Assembly: GCA_015178975.1 (NCBI GenBank)
Contig: WHVD01000062.1
Span: forward strand, 434,001-498,000
DNA length: 64,000 nucleotides
Direction: 5' to 3'
From: Hysterangium stoloniferum
Lineage: Eukaryota > Basidiomycota > Agaricomycetes > Hysterangiales > Hysterangiaceae
Shown: positions 49,494 to 62,431 of the stretch, one piece after another
How positions within the stretch are numbered: position 1 is the stretch's first letter
Layout: the number at the start of each line of letters is the position of its first letter
Position numbers and translations under genes: made by a program
Notes under the pieces: model-generated
What the model was told of the DNA's origin: nothing
The model's input: the letters and a program-made list of their open reading frames with translations, nothing else
Database searches by the model: none

Positions 49494-51129
49494 CTAATGT
49501 AGTCTTTTTTTCTTTTGTTTCTCATGCTCAGATTCGTCTGAATCCTTCCCCTTTCTCTTTGTAGTCTTACTTTTGTTATCTATAGGTTTCGCCTTTGACT
49601 TCGGCTTCTCTTCTTCATCGTCTGAAGCAAAAGGATCGTCGGTGACGGGTCTGGGTTTGCCTTGAAGTTTTTTCTTGGCGCCAGCATCATCGACACCGTC
49701 TGTTTGAGGAGCCTTCGGGATGGTTCCCAGGGAATTGTAGAAAACTTCTTTGAGGTCCTGGGTTCGATAACTGGTTTTTTTATTTCTGTAATGTTTTGGA
49801 AGGATTTTGCACGTACCTTAATTTCGTTGTCTTTCAAAAGATCAGTATTTTTCCATGTCTGTTGGAATGTGAAATCAACAACATAAAGTGAGGAAGTGAC
49901 AACGAACTGTAGACTGAATGTGGCTAGGGTGTTTACTATCTAGTCCTACAACGCCAACCCAGAATTAGATGACGGTAATGGTCATTTTGTTCCAGGAGTA
50001 ATCTTACCTATTTCCGTATAAAGATTGGACTTAACCCCACTTAAATTGAGACCATGGTTTTGTAAAAGGATGCGCATGACCTATGTACTTGGATAATATA
50101 TTTTTGAGAAGTAAAAGAGTCACATACGTCGATAATTTTATTTTTATCGAGAACGTCGGGGATATAGACGCAGATGACTCGCTGCGAGTTTGATTCATTT
50201 GCAGGTGTAGTGGCGACTTTAGCAAGATAGACCACAGTTTCCGACAGAGGGCCCGTAGCCACAGACGCTAGGTATAATAAGTTGACCTGGAGCAACATAA
50301 AAATGCAATTGACTTACTGGCAAGGCGAGTCCATACGGCATCAACCATGTCGTGAGCAACAAATGCCAACCTACAAACAAGATGAGTCATTGGGGAGTGG
50401 TGAACCTGTCAATATTCTCAATTTACCATTTTCCTGCCGCATAATCGTGTTCCTTGTGTACTTCTTTTAATTTCTTTGAATACTCGACTTGTATCTGGAC
50501 CATTTTGAGACGCATGAAGATTGCCCGGGGAGCACTGAGAATAGCAATTACCTCTTCTTTTAGTTGCTTCTTACTTTTAGCCCCTGTTTTCTTGCTAGCG
50601 CGCGTTGGAATCGTATCGTCATCCTAAATATAAGCCGTGTTATGGAAATGTCTTCAAAATTAAAGACTGCGAACAGAGCCCCGTACGTTGATTTGTTGAA
50701 TTTTCTCGGTAGCTTCAGCCACTGCGACGGGGATAACCGTCAGAGTCCATAGGAAGGGATATAGATGGATAAACAGACATAACGCCCTAGCCGCATCAAC
50801 GGCAGCGGTTTTTTCCTCAGTAGGTCCAGGGGAATTGGAGTTTTGTACCCATAGCCACTTTGTGTGGGAAAACAAGCACTAAGACGATTAGGGGTACACA
50901 AAGAGGGAAACTGCTGACTGGCTTTGTGCCGTCATCTTGTACCATGGAAGGCTTATACTTAAAAAACGGACGTCAGATATGTTATTCTTATGTGCCACAA
51001 TTCTGAGTGAAATGGCTTCAAGTCTACCTTGTTTACGAACTCCTCAATGCTTGAGCCTAATTGTGGATTCCAATAGTAAGGGTACAGTTTAGGGACAACG
51101 TCATCGTCTTTTAATCCTGGTTTGGACAT
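49494..51129 (-). CDS. DUF1917 / BLES03-like protein
   Basis: A multi-exon gene read on the minus strand. The first exon (51129-51028, MSKPGLKDDD...EEFVNK) joins YKPSMVQDDG. Later exons encode DDDTIPTRASKKTGAKSKKQ, KLKEVHKEHDYAAGKW, LAFVAHDMVDAVWTRLA, TSVATGPLSETVVYLAKVAT, then RVICVYIPDVLDKN, the short exon GLDSKHPSHIQST and WKNTDLLKDNEIK. It ends with an acidic-then-lysine-rich tail and a stop at 49494. The GKW..FV...VD.VW and VICVYI patterns match my memory of DUF1917 (human C11orf68/BLES03), an eIF4E-like fold of unknown function. Boundaries in the 50.65-51.0 kb part are uncertain. The tail is rich in Ser/Lys (ASDDEEEKPKSKAK). Confidence 0.55.
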
Positions 51130-51389
51130 GTCAAGAGCAGGAGCAATCAAAAGAGCACCAAGTTTGAAGTTACAATTGAATGAAACAGAGTATTATGGCG
51201 TGACAACGCGTGTGACGGCGTGTTATCACCTGTCCAAAAGAAAAAGAATACTCTGGTCATGTGCATAGCGGATATGATTTTTGCGGTACTCATAACCATA
51301 ATGAAACTTCTCCGAATTCATGTATATTCAAGTATAAGAACCAGACCCGTACACATGAACAAAGATTCTCTGCTTGGCTTACGACCTGG

Positions 51390-51480
51390 TGACTCGCTGA
51401 CACACCATCTCAGGCCCACTGTGGCGCATGCTTAGTCATACGCGTTTAGAAGTTTGCTCTGAATCATTTAAAACGAGTCA
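51390..51480. promoter_or_regulatory. Two Gcn4/Cpc1-like half-matched sites upstream of CPA2
   Basis: TGACTCG occurs at 51390-51396 on the plus strand and at 51474-51480 on the minus strand, 151 and 67 bp before the ATG. The consensus TGACTCA is bound by Gcn4/Cpc1, the cross-pathway regulator of arginine genes. Both copies miss the last base, so this is suggestive only. Confidence 0.35.
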
Positions 51481-51546
51481 CGGAGAAATCTTCACTCGAT
51501 CGAGCAAATACGGTAGATCGCGTGGTGGACTTACTCTTTGACCACC

Positions 51547-54500
51547 ATGCTATCTTCCTTTGCTCAACTATCTCGACGACATACAACTCGATATCAATAT
51601 AAAAGGCTATACCATGCATCCCGTATTCTCTGTGCTCCTGTTCCTTCTTCCCCTCTTCGAGCCGTAGCTGTTCCAGCCGTTGGCTCATATACACGCAAGG
51701 ATGGCGACCCGGTCTTATCGTCCCCATCTGAGCTCGCTCGCAAGCTTTCTGCAGAGGTCCTTCCAAAACTTCCTCGACCAGACGTTCGTAAAGTAGTCGT
51801 CGTTGGAAGTGGTGGCTTAAGCATTGGTCAAGCAGGCGAATTCGACTATTCTGGTTCTCAGGCAATGAAGGCGCTTCGTGAGGAAGGTGTACAAGCTGTT
51901 CTCATTAACCCAAATATTGCAACTTGGCAGACATCACACCAGCTTGCATCCGAAGTTTATTTTCTCCCTATCACAGCAGACTATGTTGCATATGTTCTGG
52001 AAAAAGAGCGACCGGATGGCGTTCTTCTGACTTTTGGCGGACAAAGTGCACTCAATGTTGGTATTGAGCTCGACAGAATGGGTGTCCTAGAACGATTGGG
52101 CGTCAAGGTTCTCGGGACACCGATTCGTACTTTGGAAATCTCGGAAGATCGTGAACTATTTGTCCAGGCTCTTAAAGGTCTGCATTTACCTCTAATTTTG
52201 AGGTATTTTGCTGACTCGGGCTGTGGCAGAAATTGATATCCCCGTTGCCCAGTCTACTGCAGTGTCCACTGTATCTGCTGCTCTTGAAGCTGCTGAAGTT
52301 ATCTCATACCCGGTTATTGTTCGTGCTGCTTTTACCCTTGGTGGTCTTGGTAGCGGTTTTGCAGACAATGCTGAAGAATTGCGCGACCTTGCTGCCAAGG
52401 GTCTCAGTCTAAGTCCACAACTTCTCATTGAGCGCAGTATGAAGGGGTGGAAAGAACTTGAATATGAGGTAGTGCGTGACGCTGCTGATGTAGGATCCGT
52501 TGACTTTCTTGAAGTGATCGCCATTACTAAATTTTATATCAAAGAACACCATCATTTGCTGTAATATGGAAAATTTTGACCCTCTCGGAACGCACACTGG
52601 AGATTCAATCGTTGTTGCGCCTTCTCAAACACTGCCTGATGATGAATATCATATGCTTCGCAGTGCCGCCATCAAGGTCATCAGGCATTTGGGAGTTGTG
52701 GGAGAATGCAACATTCAATACGCATTGAACCCTGGTTCCCATGAATATTGTGTCATTGAGGTCAACGCGAGGTCAGTAAACATTTTCTTTTGATGTGAAT
52801 GCATTTCCATTTATGCATTATATAGATTAAGCCGATCTAGGTGTGCATGTTTTAGCTGCTGTTTTCCACTCCTCATATCTTCGACAGCGCACTTGCCTCC
52901 AAGGCAACTGGTTACCCTCTCGCTTACACTGCGGCCAAGATTGCTCTCGGACATACACTTCCAGAACTGCCCAATGCTGTTACCAAAACAACAACTGCCT
53001 GTTTTGAGCCCTCACTCGACTATATAGTGACGAAGATCCCGAAGTGGGATCTTGCCAAATTCTCGTCACAAGTTGACCGCCGAGTTGGTTCCTCCATGAA
53101 GTCAGTAGGCGAAGTCATGGCGATTGGTCGCACTTTTGAAGAGAGTCTTCAGAAAGCCATCCGCCAAATTGATCCTCGGTATGTTGGGTTCGAAGCGTAT
53201 GTTCAGCCCGAAGATGTCGACACCGCTCTCTCTGCCCCAACTGATACTCGATTGTTTGCGATTGCACATGCCATGCTGAATAAAGACTATGACGTCGACC
53301 GAATTCACGATCTAACCAAAATTGACAAGGTATGATGAACAATTGAAAAGAGGTATACATAAACTCAGCTTACAGCTTTTCCCACTGTAGTGGTTCCTAT
53401 ACAAGATTGATAATATTGTGCAAACTCACCGTGCATTGCGGGCTGCAGGCTCCATGGATGGTCTATCGGAAAAGCTAATCCAAACGGCCAAGAAACAAGG
53501 CTTTTCTGATGCTCAGATTGCCGCGCTTATCGGCACCAACGAAGATGCAGTTCGTGCCTATCGTAAAAGTCTCGGAATTACCCCCTTTGTTAAACGGATC
53601 GACACCCTTGCGGCCGAATATCCTGCCCATACCAATTATCTTTACACAACCTATAACGCCCAGACCCACGATGTCGAATTCGACGAACATGGCACTATGG
53701 TCTTGGGCAGTGGCGTGTACCGTATTGGAAGCAGCGTCGAGTTTGACTGGTGTGCTGTAACGTGTGCTCGTAAACTCGCGGACCGTGGCGAGAGGACAAT
53801 TATGGTCAACTACAATCCGGAAACTGTCTCGACAGATTACGATGAAGCTGACCGCATGTATTTCGAAGAGCTTGGCTGGGAGCGAGTCATGGACATTTAT
53901 GAACTTGAAGGTGCTTCTGGTGTTATCGTCAGCGTGGGCGGTAGGCATATGTCAATTACTCGCGTCATTTCGGTGGCTAATGATAATATAGGACAACTAC
54001 CTCAGAATATCGCTTTACGACTTAAACACAGCGGCGTGAATGTCCTTGGTACGGATCCGGAAAAAATTGACACAGCTGAAGATCGCCATAAGTTTTCATC
54101 TGTCCTTGATAGTATCGGCGTTGATCAACCTGCGTGGGCTGAAGTTACAACAGTTGGAGCAGCAAAACAATTTGCAGCTGACGTAGGGTAAGAGTATTTT
54201 GTTATTGTACTGTTAGAGAGGTCGTTGACTTCCACTGCTATAGATACCCTGTACTTGTTCGCCCATCGTATGTGCTTTCCGGCGCGGCTATGAACGTCGT
54301 TTATGAAGAGTCTACATTGGAGTATAATTTATCCGCCGCAGCCTCTGTTTCTCCTCTTCATCCTGTGGTAATCACCAAGTTCATTGATAACGCGCAGGAA
54401 ATAGATGTCGATGCTGTGGCTTCCAAAGGGAAGCTGCTTGTCCATGCGGTTTCGGAGCATGTTGAAAATGCTGGTGTTCATTCTGGAGACGCGACACTGG

Positions 54501-55519
54501 TGCTACCTCCTTTCTCGTTGGACGAAACTGACATGGCGCGCCTCAAAGAGATCGCTCAGAAGGTCGCGACTGCATTTGAGATCTCTGGTCCTTTTAATAT
54601 GCAAATTATTCGCAAGCCCGCCGAGGGTTCTGAGCCGGCTGAACTTAAGGTTATCGAGTGCAATCTTAGGGCATCTCGTTCTTTCCCATTCGTCTCTAAG
54701 GTCCTCGGGCATAATTTCATTGATACCGCCACGGCTGCCATTGTCGGTCAAGACGTCCCCGAACCTGTCGACTTGATGGCACAGAAGCGTGATTATACAT
54801 CCATCAAGGTTGCACAGTTCTCGTGGACTCGTCTTGGCGGAGCAGATCCTTATCTAGGTGTTGGTAAGTCCAAGTTACTCGATGAAATATACCTCTATTG
54901 ACCAGAATCCAGAAATGGCTAGTACCGGAGAAGTGGCTAGCTTCGGCAAGGACATTTACGAAGCATATTGGGCGTCGCTCCTGAGCACAACAGGTTTTAG
55001 GATACCCAAACAAGGCTCTGGCGTTCTCGTAGGCGGTGATATCACCAAGCCTGAAATGCAAACTATATCCCTAAAACTATCCAATCTCGGATTCAAACTA
55101 TTTTGTTCATCAGCAGAAGTCGAACATTTCTTGAACAGTATCCCCCTTGTCACTTGCAAGAAAATCTTCTTCCCTCTCAAAGATAAGCGTAAATTGCGCG
55201 AAGTTTTCGACGAGTATGATATTCAATGTGTAATCAATCTGGCTAAATTTCGAGGTGCAAGTGCTACCGACGAAGACTATGTTGCTCGACGGTAAGTATT
55301 GGACATATACGTTACGTGATTTTTTTTTCTAATTTGTACCGAATGCATAGAAACGCAGTGGACTTCGGTTTCCCGTTGTTGAACAATGCCCGCACGGCGG
55401 AGTTGTTTGTAGAAAGTTTGGCCCGGAAAATTCCTCAGGGTGGATTGCGAAGTTATACAGAAGGTCGAATACCGTCTGAAGTCCGGTCATGGAGGGAATT
55501 CGTAGGATGCAGGGCTTGA
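51547..55519 (+). CDS. CPA2: Carbamoyl-phosphate synthase, arginine-specific, large chain
   Basis: This is the synthetase subunit that makes carbamoyl phosphate from ammonia, bicarbonate and 2 ATP for arginine synthesis. Ten exons fit in phase and give 1,162 residues: 51547-52177, 52230-52489, 52545-52771, 52826-52840, 52888-53329, 53391-53940, 53992-54187, 54244-54863, 54913-55291, 55351-55519. It lacks the GATase, ATCase and DHOase parts of the pyrimidine enzyme, and starts with a basic, Arg/Ser-rich presequence that fits mitochondrial import. First ATP-grasp half: [53 protein letters not shown]. Second half: [50 protein letters not shown]-terminal regulatory fold after residue ~950. Exon 4 is a 15-bp microexon. 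Confidence 0.95.
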
Positions 55520-55699
55520 TTCAGGATTTGACGATGGCGTTTTAAATGCATTCCTTTACATTCGCAATTTGTTACAAAATGAGCGTGCAGCTCTGGTTGT
55601 TGCGGATCACTTCTTGTGTAGATAGATTCATGATGAGATGACGTGCCATGGAATTAATTCAAGCATGGATCTGATTTATGCCTCTTTCTATAACTTAGG

Positions 55700-55799
55700 G
55701 TCCGTTTGGGAACAGAATATGGCGAGAATATTTTGATGTTATTTTGACCTGGCGGTTACCTTATTTGGATATATTATATAACAGATATATGCAAAACAG
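55700..55799. repeat. Possible MITE/TIR fragment
   Basis: The string TTAGGGTCCGTTTGGGAACA resembles the widespread GGGTCCGTTTGG terminal motif of fungal and plant hAT-type miniature elements. No matching second terminus is visible nearby, so only a fragment is proposed. Confidence 0.3.
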
Positions 55800-56469
55800 A
55801 AATGGATAGTTGACTCTGGTGCATCAGCTACCATGAGCTCACACTGCAAATGGTTTGCCACTTACCAAAAGCTTGAAGAACCCATAAAAGTCTGGTTGGG
55901 TGATAACAGCTACATACTCACTGTAGGAGAAGGCTCAGTAAAACTCAAACTATCCATTGGGAATCAGAAAATCACTGGTATTGTTCAACAAGTCCTACAT
56001 GTACTAGAATTGCATGGAAATCTTCTATCTGTCTCCAATCTCACATAAAATGGACTTTGGGTTGCTTTTGAAGTAAATCAAATGTGTCACATCTATAATG
56101 ATCAAAATTTGCTTGTTGGAGAAGCACACCTGGAAGGAAACATATACATCCTTCTTGCCAACATTGTGCTATCTGAACAAATCCACATCAGTAGGATCAT
56201 CCCAGGAAGTGAAATAAAATCACAAGCACTTACCACAGTTGCTAAGGAGTCAAAGGGTGACATACAATTGTGGCATCATTGCCTAGGTCACATCAGTGCC
56301 AAATCAGTCCTCAAAATGGTTCAAAAAGGGATGGTTAAAGGAATGTCAATTGTAAAAAGCAAAACAATTGATAACTCACCTTGTGAAGCATGTCTCCATG
56401 GAAAGCAAACTCACAAACCCATTCCAAAGTCCACTGAAGATCAAGAAACAACCATTCTTGCACACTGTT
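55800..56469 (+). pseudogene. Copia polyprotein fragment (protease and pre-integrase domain)
   Basis: The plus strand reads a Copia aspartic protease motif (WIVDSGASATMSSHC) and then the GAG-pre-integrase zinc domain (LWHHCLGHISAKSVLKM, CEACLHGKQTHK). An in-frame TAA at ~56047 and a frameshift at ~56465, just where the integrase core would begin (DLRG), inactivate it. It is in the opposite orientation to the Copia element that follows and belongs to a different family. Confidence 0.85.
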
Positions 56470-56822
56470 AAGATTTAAGGGGGCAAAAGGGGATGATTTT
56501 GGAGGTCCAAAAATGGTGAATTGTACAAATCAGGAGGTCTGAAAATGGTGAATCATACTAATCAGGAGGTCCAATTCTATAAAGCAAAGTGGAGCTTGGC
56601 TTGACGCCAGTTGAATCTGTTGGTAATCAACCTGACATTCCTAGAATATTATAGAATATCTTGGAACATACTTAACATAGCTTTAGTAATATCTCTGTCA
56701 TCCCTTCCAGAACCTTCTCCCCATAGACATGTGTATATAATCCCCAGTAGTTTACTCATAGATAGAAGCCAAGTTATATTCTAATATCTACTGTGGTCTG
56801 CGCAAGTTCCCAATAGAATCTA

Positions 56823-56977
56823 AGTGTGTGAAGGTCAGTAACGAAGCACTCTAGTTGATGGTTCTAAAGATCATATTGTTGGAGAAAATTTCTCGGTTAC
56901 TACATTACATAAGCAGTGCAACTGCACGTTGTGACAAGAATGATCCGTAAACGTATGAAGTCCATCATATTTCATCA
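56823..56977 (-). repeat. Truncated 3' LTR of the Copia element
   Basis: It matches 62858-63012 over 155 bp with a handful of differences, mostly C/T. The remaining ~425 bp of the LTR are missing and replaced by unrelated sequence (56470-56822), so the element lost its end by deletion or recombination. Confidence 0.8.
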
Positions 56978-57000
56978 CTCCCACTCGGTGAGTTCTGTCA

Positions 57001-60000
57001 TGCATCTCCAACCCCTAACATATATCTGAACTTCTCAAAGGTCTCCCACGGTAATTGCTTGGTGAAAATGTCTGCTAACATGTCCTTTGTAGTGATGTAC
57101 TTCAGATCGACCTCAAGTTTTTCAATGTGTTCTCGAATGAAGTGATGCCTGATATCAATATGCTTTGCTCGCGAGTGAGAGATAGGATTATGGGTGAGTG
57201 CAATACAGCCCTGGTTATCTGCATGAATGATTGTGGCAGTGGTTTGTGGAAATCCGAGATCTTCAAGTAACACTCTTAAACCATATGGCCTCCTTTGTGG
57301 CATTTGAAGCAGCCATATATTCGGCCTCCACTGTTGACAGAGCGACGGTGGGTTGCTTCTTTGATGACCAGGATATTGAGCCACCAAGCGATGTTGAATA
57401 TGAACCCTCCCATTGAACGTCGCGAGTCAGGGTCCTGAGCCCAATTTGAGTCAGTCCAGCCAACCAGGTCAGTCGAGTCATGGTTCTTCCATCCAAACAT
57501 AAGTACCATTGTGGCTGTACCTTTTAAATAATGTAAAATACATTTTACAGCTTCGAGGTGAGGCTTCCCAGGGTTGCCTCCAAACTGTGCCACAAGTCCA
57601 ACTGCAAATTGAATGTCTGGTTGAGTTTGTGTTGCATATAATAGTGAGCTACTATCTCCAGGTACCAAAGACCATTCACATAGGATATTCTTGTAGCTCT
57701 TCGTTGGTTGATGGTGATTGTGACATTGCAAGGTTATGATTGACTGCAAGCAGGGTGGTGACTGGTGCACAGTCTTTCATGCCAAAATGTGCTAAGACTT
57801 GGTGAATGTAGGTGGTTTGGTTCAATGAGATGGAACATGCACTGCAGTCTCGGTTAACTTGTATTCCGAGGATGTATTTCAGTTCACCGAGATCAGTGAT
57901 ATCAAAATGTTTTGCAATGTCTTCCTTGAATCTTGAGATGTGAGCGACTGTGTGCCCAGCCACAGCCATGTCATCAACATAGATTAACACCAATAAAGCA
58001 AGTTTCCCATCCTTGTGAAGAATGTAAAGACAGTCATCAGCATGGCTCCTTTCGAAACCGAGACTTTCCATGACTTCATTAAGCTTTATTTTCCACTGTT
58101 GTCTGGCTTGCTTCAATCCATACAAGGCCTTCAACAATCTCCAATACCATCCTTCTTTATTATCCTCTTTGATTCCTTTGGGTATGTCCATATATATTTC
58201 CTCATCTAAGGAGGATAACCCAAAACTTTAAAAATTATTTATCCACTAAAGTATATATATTTATATTGTTTGTTGTAAAATTAATATTTAATCAAATTCA
58301 ATTGATTAGGTATCACTCTGAAGAATGCAAAAATATTAATATTTATCCTATATTGACAAAATTTAGTCAAACAATCATCTGTAGATTATTCTTTTGGAAT
58401 AAATTGCACAATGGAGATTGGTACCCCAGATAGTTCTGATTAACTCTCTAAACCAACTAAATTTAAATTATATGAAATATATTTGAAAGTTTGCTTGTAT
58501 ACAAATCATAACCCAAAGATTAAGTCATAACCCAAATAATCTTGTTTAACCCAAATGATCTAGGTTAACCTAAATAATCTAGGTTAACCCAAATAATCTT
58601 GTGTAACTATGTCATTTGTGTGTATTTTAAAAAGGCATGCATATTTTAAAGATGAAATTTCAGGTAATTAAATATAAACTCATAGAATAAGTTGTCATGG
58701 CCAGAAGGAATAGACTCACTTAGAAAATATGAGGATTATTCAGTAAAATTTTGTATATTCAATAAAGTGTGACCATCCTCCTAAGTTGCCCTGCAAATAT
58801 GCACTGACAACGTCGATTGGGTGTAGTTCCCAATCTTCGTGTGCTACGAGAGATAGTAAGGTTTGTAAGGTTGTAAATTTCGCCACTGATGAGAAAGTTT
58901 CAGTAAAATCATTTCCTGGCATCTGCGAGAAGCCCTTTGCGACAATGTGAGCCTTTGCTTTGACAAATTCACCATTGCCGTCCCTCTTTTCACGAAATAT
59001 GATGTGACCACCAACGGCTTTTCATCCTGGAGGCAGTTGATTGACCCATTCAAAGGTTCCAGTTGACTTCAACTTCTCATATTCTGTCACTATGGCTTTC
59101 TCCCACTGCTTCTTGTAGGGTGACATCATGGCCTCATGGTAATTTTGTGGTTCACTGGGAAAGGAAATAAAGGCATGATGCTTGCTTCCATGCGTAATCA
59201 CTGCATCGATCTCTTCTTCAGTTGCAGCAATTCCTGGTGGGGCTGGCGCATTGACTTTGCATGTAGGTTGTGTTCATGATGGGAGGTTTGACCACTTGGA
59301 TGAGCGGGGCAGGGTAGGGAATGCTGTTTCTGTAACTGGGGTAGTATTCTCCATGGTGCACTGCGGAGGATCACCATTTTGGCTATTGTCTTGAATCTGA
59401 TTCTCGATGAGTTGAGACTGGTGGGTAGTGGGAATATTTGGGGAAGCATCTGTACCACCACCTGGTTCTATACTATTGAGGTCAGCCTTTGTAGGTGCAA
59501 TACCTCGCATTTCAATGATAGCAAGATCATTCAGATTGTCATCCTCCACAAACTGTACATCACAAGCGGTAATCAGCTTTCCTGTCTCTGCATCCTCGAG
59601 GCGGTAACCTTTCATCTCACCATTCCACTAACCTAGTAAGTGGCATTTAATTACTTCTAACTTCCCTTTATGCAACCTTTTGGGATATTGGCATATGCAA
59701 CCAATCCAAATATCCAGAGGTGCACATCAGGTTTTCGTCCATACCAAGCTTCAAATGGGACATTATCAAGGGCTGAGGTAATTGTGCAACTGTGGATATG
59801 GACAGCATACAAGAATGCTTCCCCCAGTAGCACAAGTCCATCTTCGCAGAATGGAGCAAGCACCTCACCATTTGAAAGAAAACCGTAATGGCATGTTTAG
59901 CAATTCCGTTCTGCTCAGGGGTATATGGTACAGTTGTTTCCATGATAATCCCATTCCTTTTGCAAAAGGATTCTACTATTGCTGTTACGAATTCTGTTCC

Positions 60001-60822
60001 ATTATCGCATCTGATCTGCTTGAGATGTTTTCCTGATTGTCGTTCTAACATGGCTATGACATCCTTCAAGGCTCCAGCAGCCTCATCTTTCGAACACAAT
60101 AATCATCCGACTGGAAAATGGCAACTGACCTCCACAACTATGGGTGTGTATGACATTCCACTCCAAGTCACAACTGACATGGGGCCTGTTAGGTCAATGA
60201 CGATCAGATCCATTTTCTCATACTTCGCTGAACTGGACTTAGGGAAGGGTAGCCAATGCGAATTGCTGAGGACACATCCCTCACAAATGTGGTCGTAATC
60301 TAGAGTGGAAGATAGAGTGAGACCATCCACCATCTTTCTTCTATGTATTTCCTGTATAGCTTCTGGATTCAGGTGTCCCATGTGTCGGTGCCAAAGGTGT
60401 AAACTCCCAGTCCTAGCAATATAGGTGGAATCCCTTTGTATTTCGAGACATTCAATATGATACAGGGTACCTGACATCCCAGTGAGCTTCACATTGAAAA
60501 GTGCATCAACTCCAAGATTAATTAACAGTCCATCCACAGTGCTTGAGACTGATGCTCCAGCATGCTGCAGCTTACCAAGGCTGACTAAATTCACAGCAAG
60601 CTTCAGAATGTGGTATACCTCAGTAAGAGTGACTGTTCTATATCTGCCTGGCAATATGCTCCTGAATGAGACACTGCCACTGCCTGCAATGGGAATGGAA
60701 CGGGCATCTCCCACTGCAATTGTTTCACCAGTAGTGGAAGGTATGTACGTCTTGAAATACTTCCTGTTGCAGAACATATGTGATGTTGCACCACAATCTA
60801 GAATCAATTCTGCCGACCTGCT
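57001..60822 (-). pseudogene. Copia pol (protease, integrase, RT, RNase H), degenerate
   Basis: From the right: a protease motif with a Cys variant, LILDCGATSHMFCN, then the pre-integrase LWHRHMGHLNPEAIQEI. The integrase core with IRCDNGTEF and YTPEQNGIAKHA follows, then RT with TFSSVAKFTTLQTLLSL, KALYGLKQARQQWK and the active site LLVLIYVDDMAVAG. The end carries Copia RNase H ([20 protein letters not shown] and [18 protein letters not shown]). Several frameshifts and stops (for example near 59020, 60100 and 57400) plus the MITE at 58210-58781 make it nonfunctional. Confidence 0.85.
58210..58781. mobile_element. PIF/Harbinger-like MITE, TSD TAA, inside Copia RT
   Basis: The 572-bp AT-rich block interrupts the RT between AYLQGNL and DEEIYMDIP. 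The flanks are TAA (58207-58209 and 58782-58784) and the ends are inverted GGAGGAT. Excising the block and one TAA rejoins the reading frame exactly. A 3-bp TWA target duplication is typical of PIF/Harbinger (Tourist) miniature elements. It has no coding capacity and contains an irregular AACCCAAAT/AATCT-AGGTTAACC repeat at about 58505-58605. Confidence 0.85.
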
Positions 60823-60827
60823 GGAAG

Positions 60828-61489
60828 TGTAAAGGGTCGAGTAGTTTACCACTCAATGTACGATTGTTATCGACTAACAATAGTACGAAATACAATCGAC
60901 TAGTAGTTAAGATGTAGATTACAATCGACCTTTAAGGTACGATCGGCAGATAATTACAAGGATGGATCGACCTTACGGTACGATTTGATTGTCTAGCTAG
61001 TTGGGCTGAAGGCGGAATAGACAAGAGAAAGTATGTAGCGCGCAAAAGAGAGAGAATATTTTAAGAAAGTTAGTTACGATGGATATTCTTACCGCACTAG
61101 TCAAGAGCTTGAAGTTGAGTTGAATAGTAGTAACGGACTTCGACTGTTTCAGTGCGAAGTGTAATTACTATAACTCAATGAAGAGAGATAGAGTAGAGGT
61201 TTGTTTTAGACAAGACCCCAAACCAGTACTTGCGTGTGCAGGTGATGGTTGTCGGGGTTGAAAAGTGTCTGAGTTTTAGTCGTGTGACTACTACTGTGAC
61301 ATACGCATACTTCTTGTGGGCGAGAGCACCCACAAGCATACATGGGCTCTTGAACTAATAAAGCATATTTATGAATGATAAAGAGAGAATAAAAAATATA
61401 AAACAAAATGAAATAATTGTATTATAAAGCAGCTTAAGGTCTAGGCTTAGAGCCTTTAGTCACGCCTCCTATATGACCTATCCTTCACA
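60828..61489 (-). mobile_element. Solo gypsy LTR inside Copia, TSD GGAAG
   Basis: This 662-bp block reads TGTAAAGGG...ATCCTTCACA on the plus strand. It is bounded by GGAAG direct repeats (60823-60827 and 61490-61494), and interrupts the Copia polyprotein between gag and protease. It contains the CACCCACAAGCATACA-like box shared by the other gypsy LTRs here, in the same orientation as G2. Confidence 0.9.
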
Positions 61490-61494
61490 GGAAG

Positions 61495-62427
61495 TAGCTC
61501 CAACCACATAAACCTGCCCTACCTGGTGAGGACCCAACTCACGAAGGTTTGACATGGTGAGGTTAGCAGTGCCTCCACCATCCTTCTTCTTCTTCTTGTC
61601 TTCCTCACACTTAGGACACTTGCTAATCCAATCTCCTTTTTCCTGACAGTAGTGGCATTCATCGTCTGGCTTTGGTTTGCGACTTTTGCCACCATTTTTG
61701 CCACCTCCAGGTTTCCCTTGGCTATTTGACTTCTTAGCGAGAAGGGCCATTTCACTTGACTTCTCCTTGGAACGACGATTAGCTTCAGTGATAAGTGTAG
61801 TGCTGACAGTTTGAGAGGTGAGTTTTGAGGTCTCCATGCTGAAAGCTGGATTTTGATTACATCCCAAGATTGTGTAGTTGGAAGGGAAAGGATGAGTGCA
61901 CGTGCAATGTGGATATCTGGAAGGAGTTCTCCAGCTGCTAAAATCTTGTGCCCCAAGTCAAGCATGGTTGCTATGTGATCTGGCATTGAGGTTGTATCTG
62001 CATACTTCTGAGTGTAAAGTTCTTCGAAGTGATAGTGAATGTCGATCCATTGTTGGTTGGTCACATACATGTCCTTCCATAAATCCCACATTTCCTGTGA
62101 TGTCTGGGCTAATGTGATGTGTGGCCACTGTGTGCTTTTCACTGCCCCCTTCATCAAACCCTGAGCTGCTTCATCCCTTAACAACCAATCCATATAGTCC
62201 TTCTTTTCAGCTTTCCATTCAGCAGCCATCATTTGGTCTGGTTTAGTATCTGCTGGTTTTGCAGGGCATGCTTCTCGGCCACTGACAATTAACCACAAAT
62301 ATCTTGACTGCAAGGCAGCCTGCATGTGCTTGGCCCAGAGTGGGTAATTTTGGCCATTGAGCTTCTGGTACTTGAAAGCGTGAGAGCTGTCAGAAGACTG
62401 ATGGTAAGGTCTGCTATCGGGGCCCAT
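61495..62427 (-). pseudogene. Copia gag with start codon inside the primer-binding site
   Basis: The reading begins at an ATG (62427) that is part of the PBS GGTTATGGGCCCC. It encodes a Copia gag (KLNGQNYPLWAKHMQAAL, MWDLWKDMYVTNQQWIDIHY, MPDHIATMLDLGHKI). A frameshift near 61860 leads to a zinc-knuckle frame (CHYCQEKGDWISKC), where the usual His is Asp. The block ends at the solo LTR. The frame from 62526 through the LTR is an artefact of reading upstream. Confidence 0.8.
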
Positions 62428-62431
62428 AACC
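62413..62431 (-). promoter_or_regulatory. Copia primer-binding site, half-tRNA type
   Basis: The minus strand reads GGTTATGGGCCCCGATAGC directly after the LTR end ATCA. This resembles the Drosophila copia site, which pairs with an internal fragment of initiator tRNA-Met instead of the CCA end. The first 14 bases are identical to the PBS of the TRIM at 2990-3008. Confidence 0.65.
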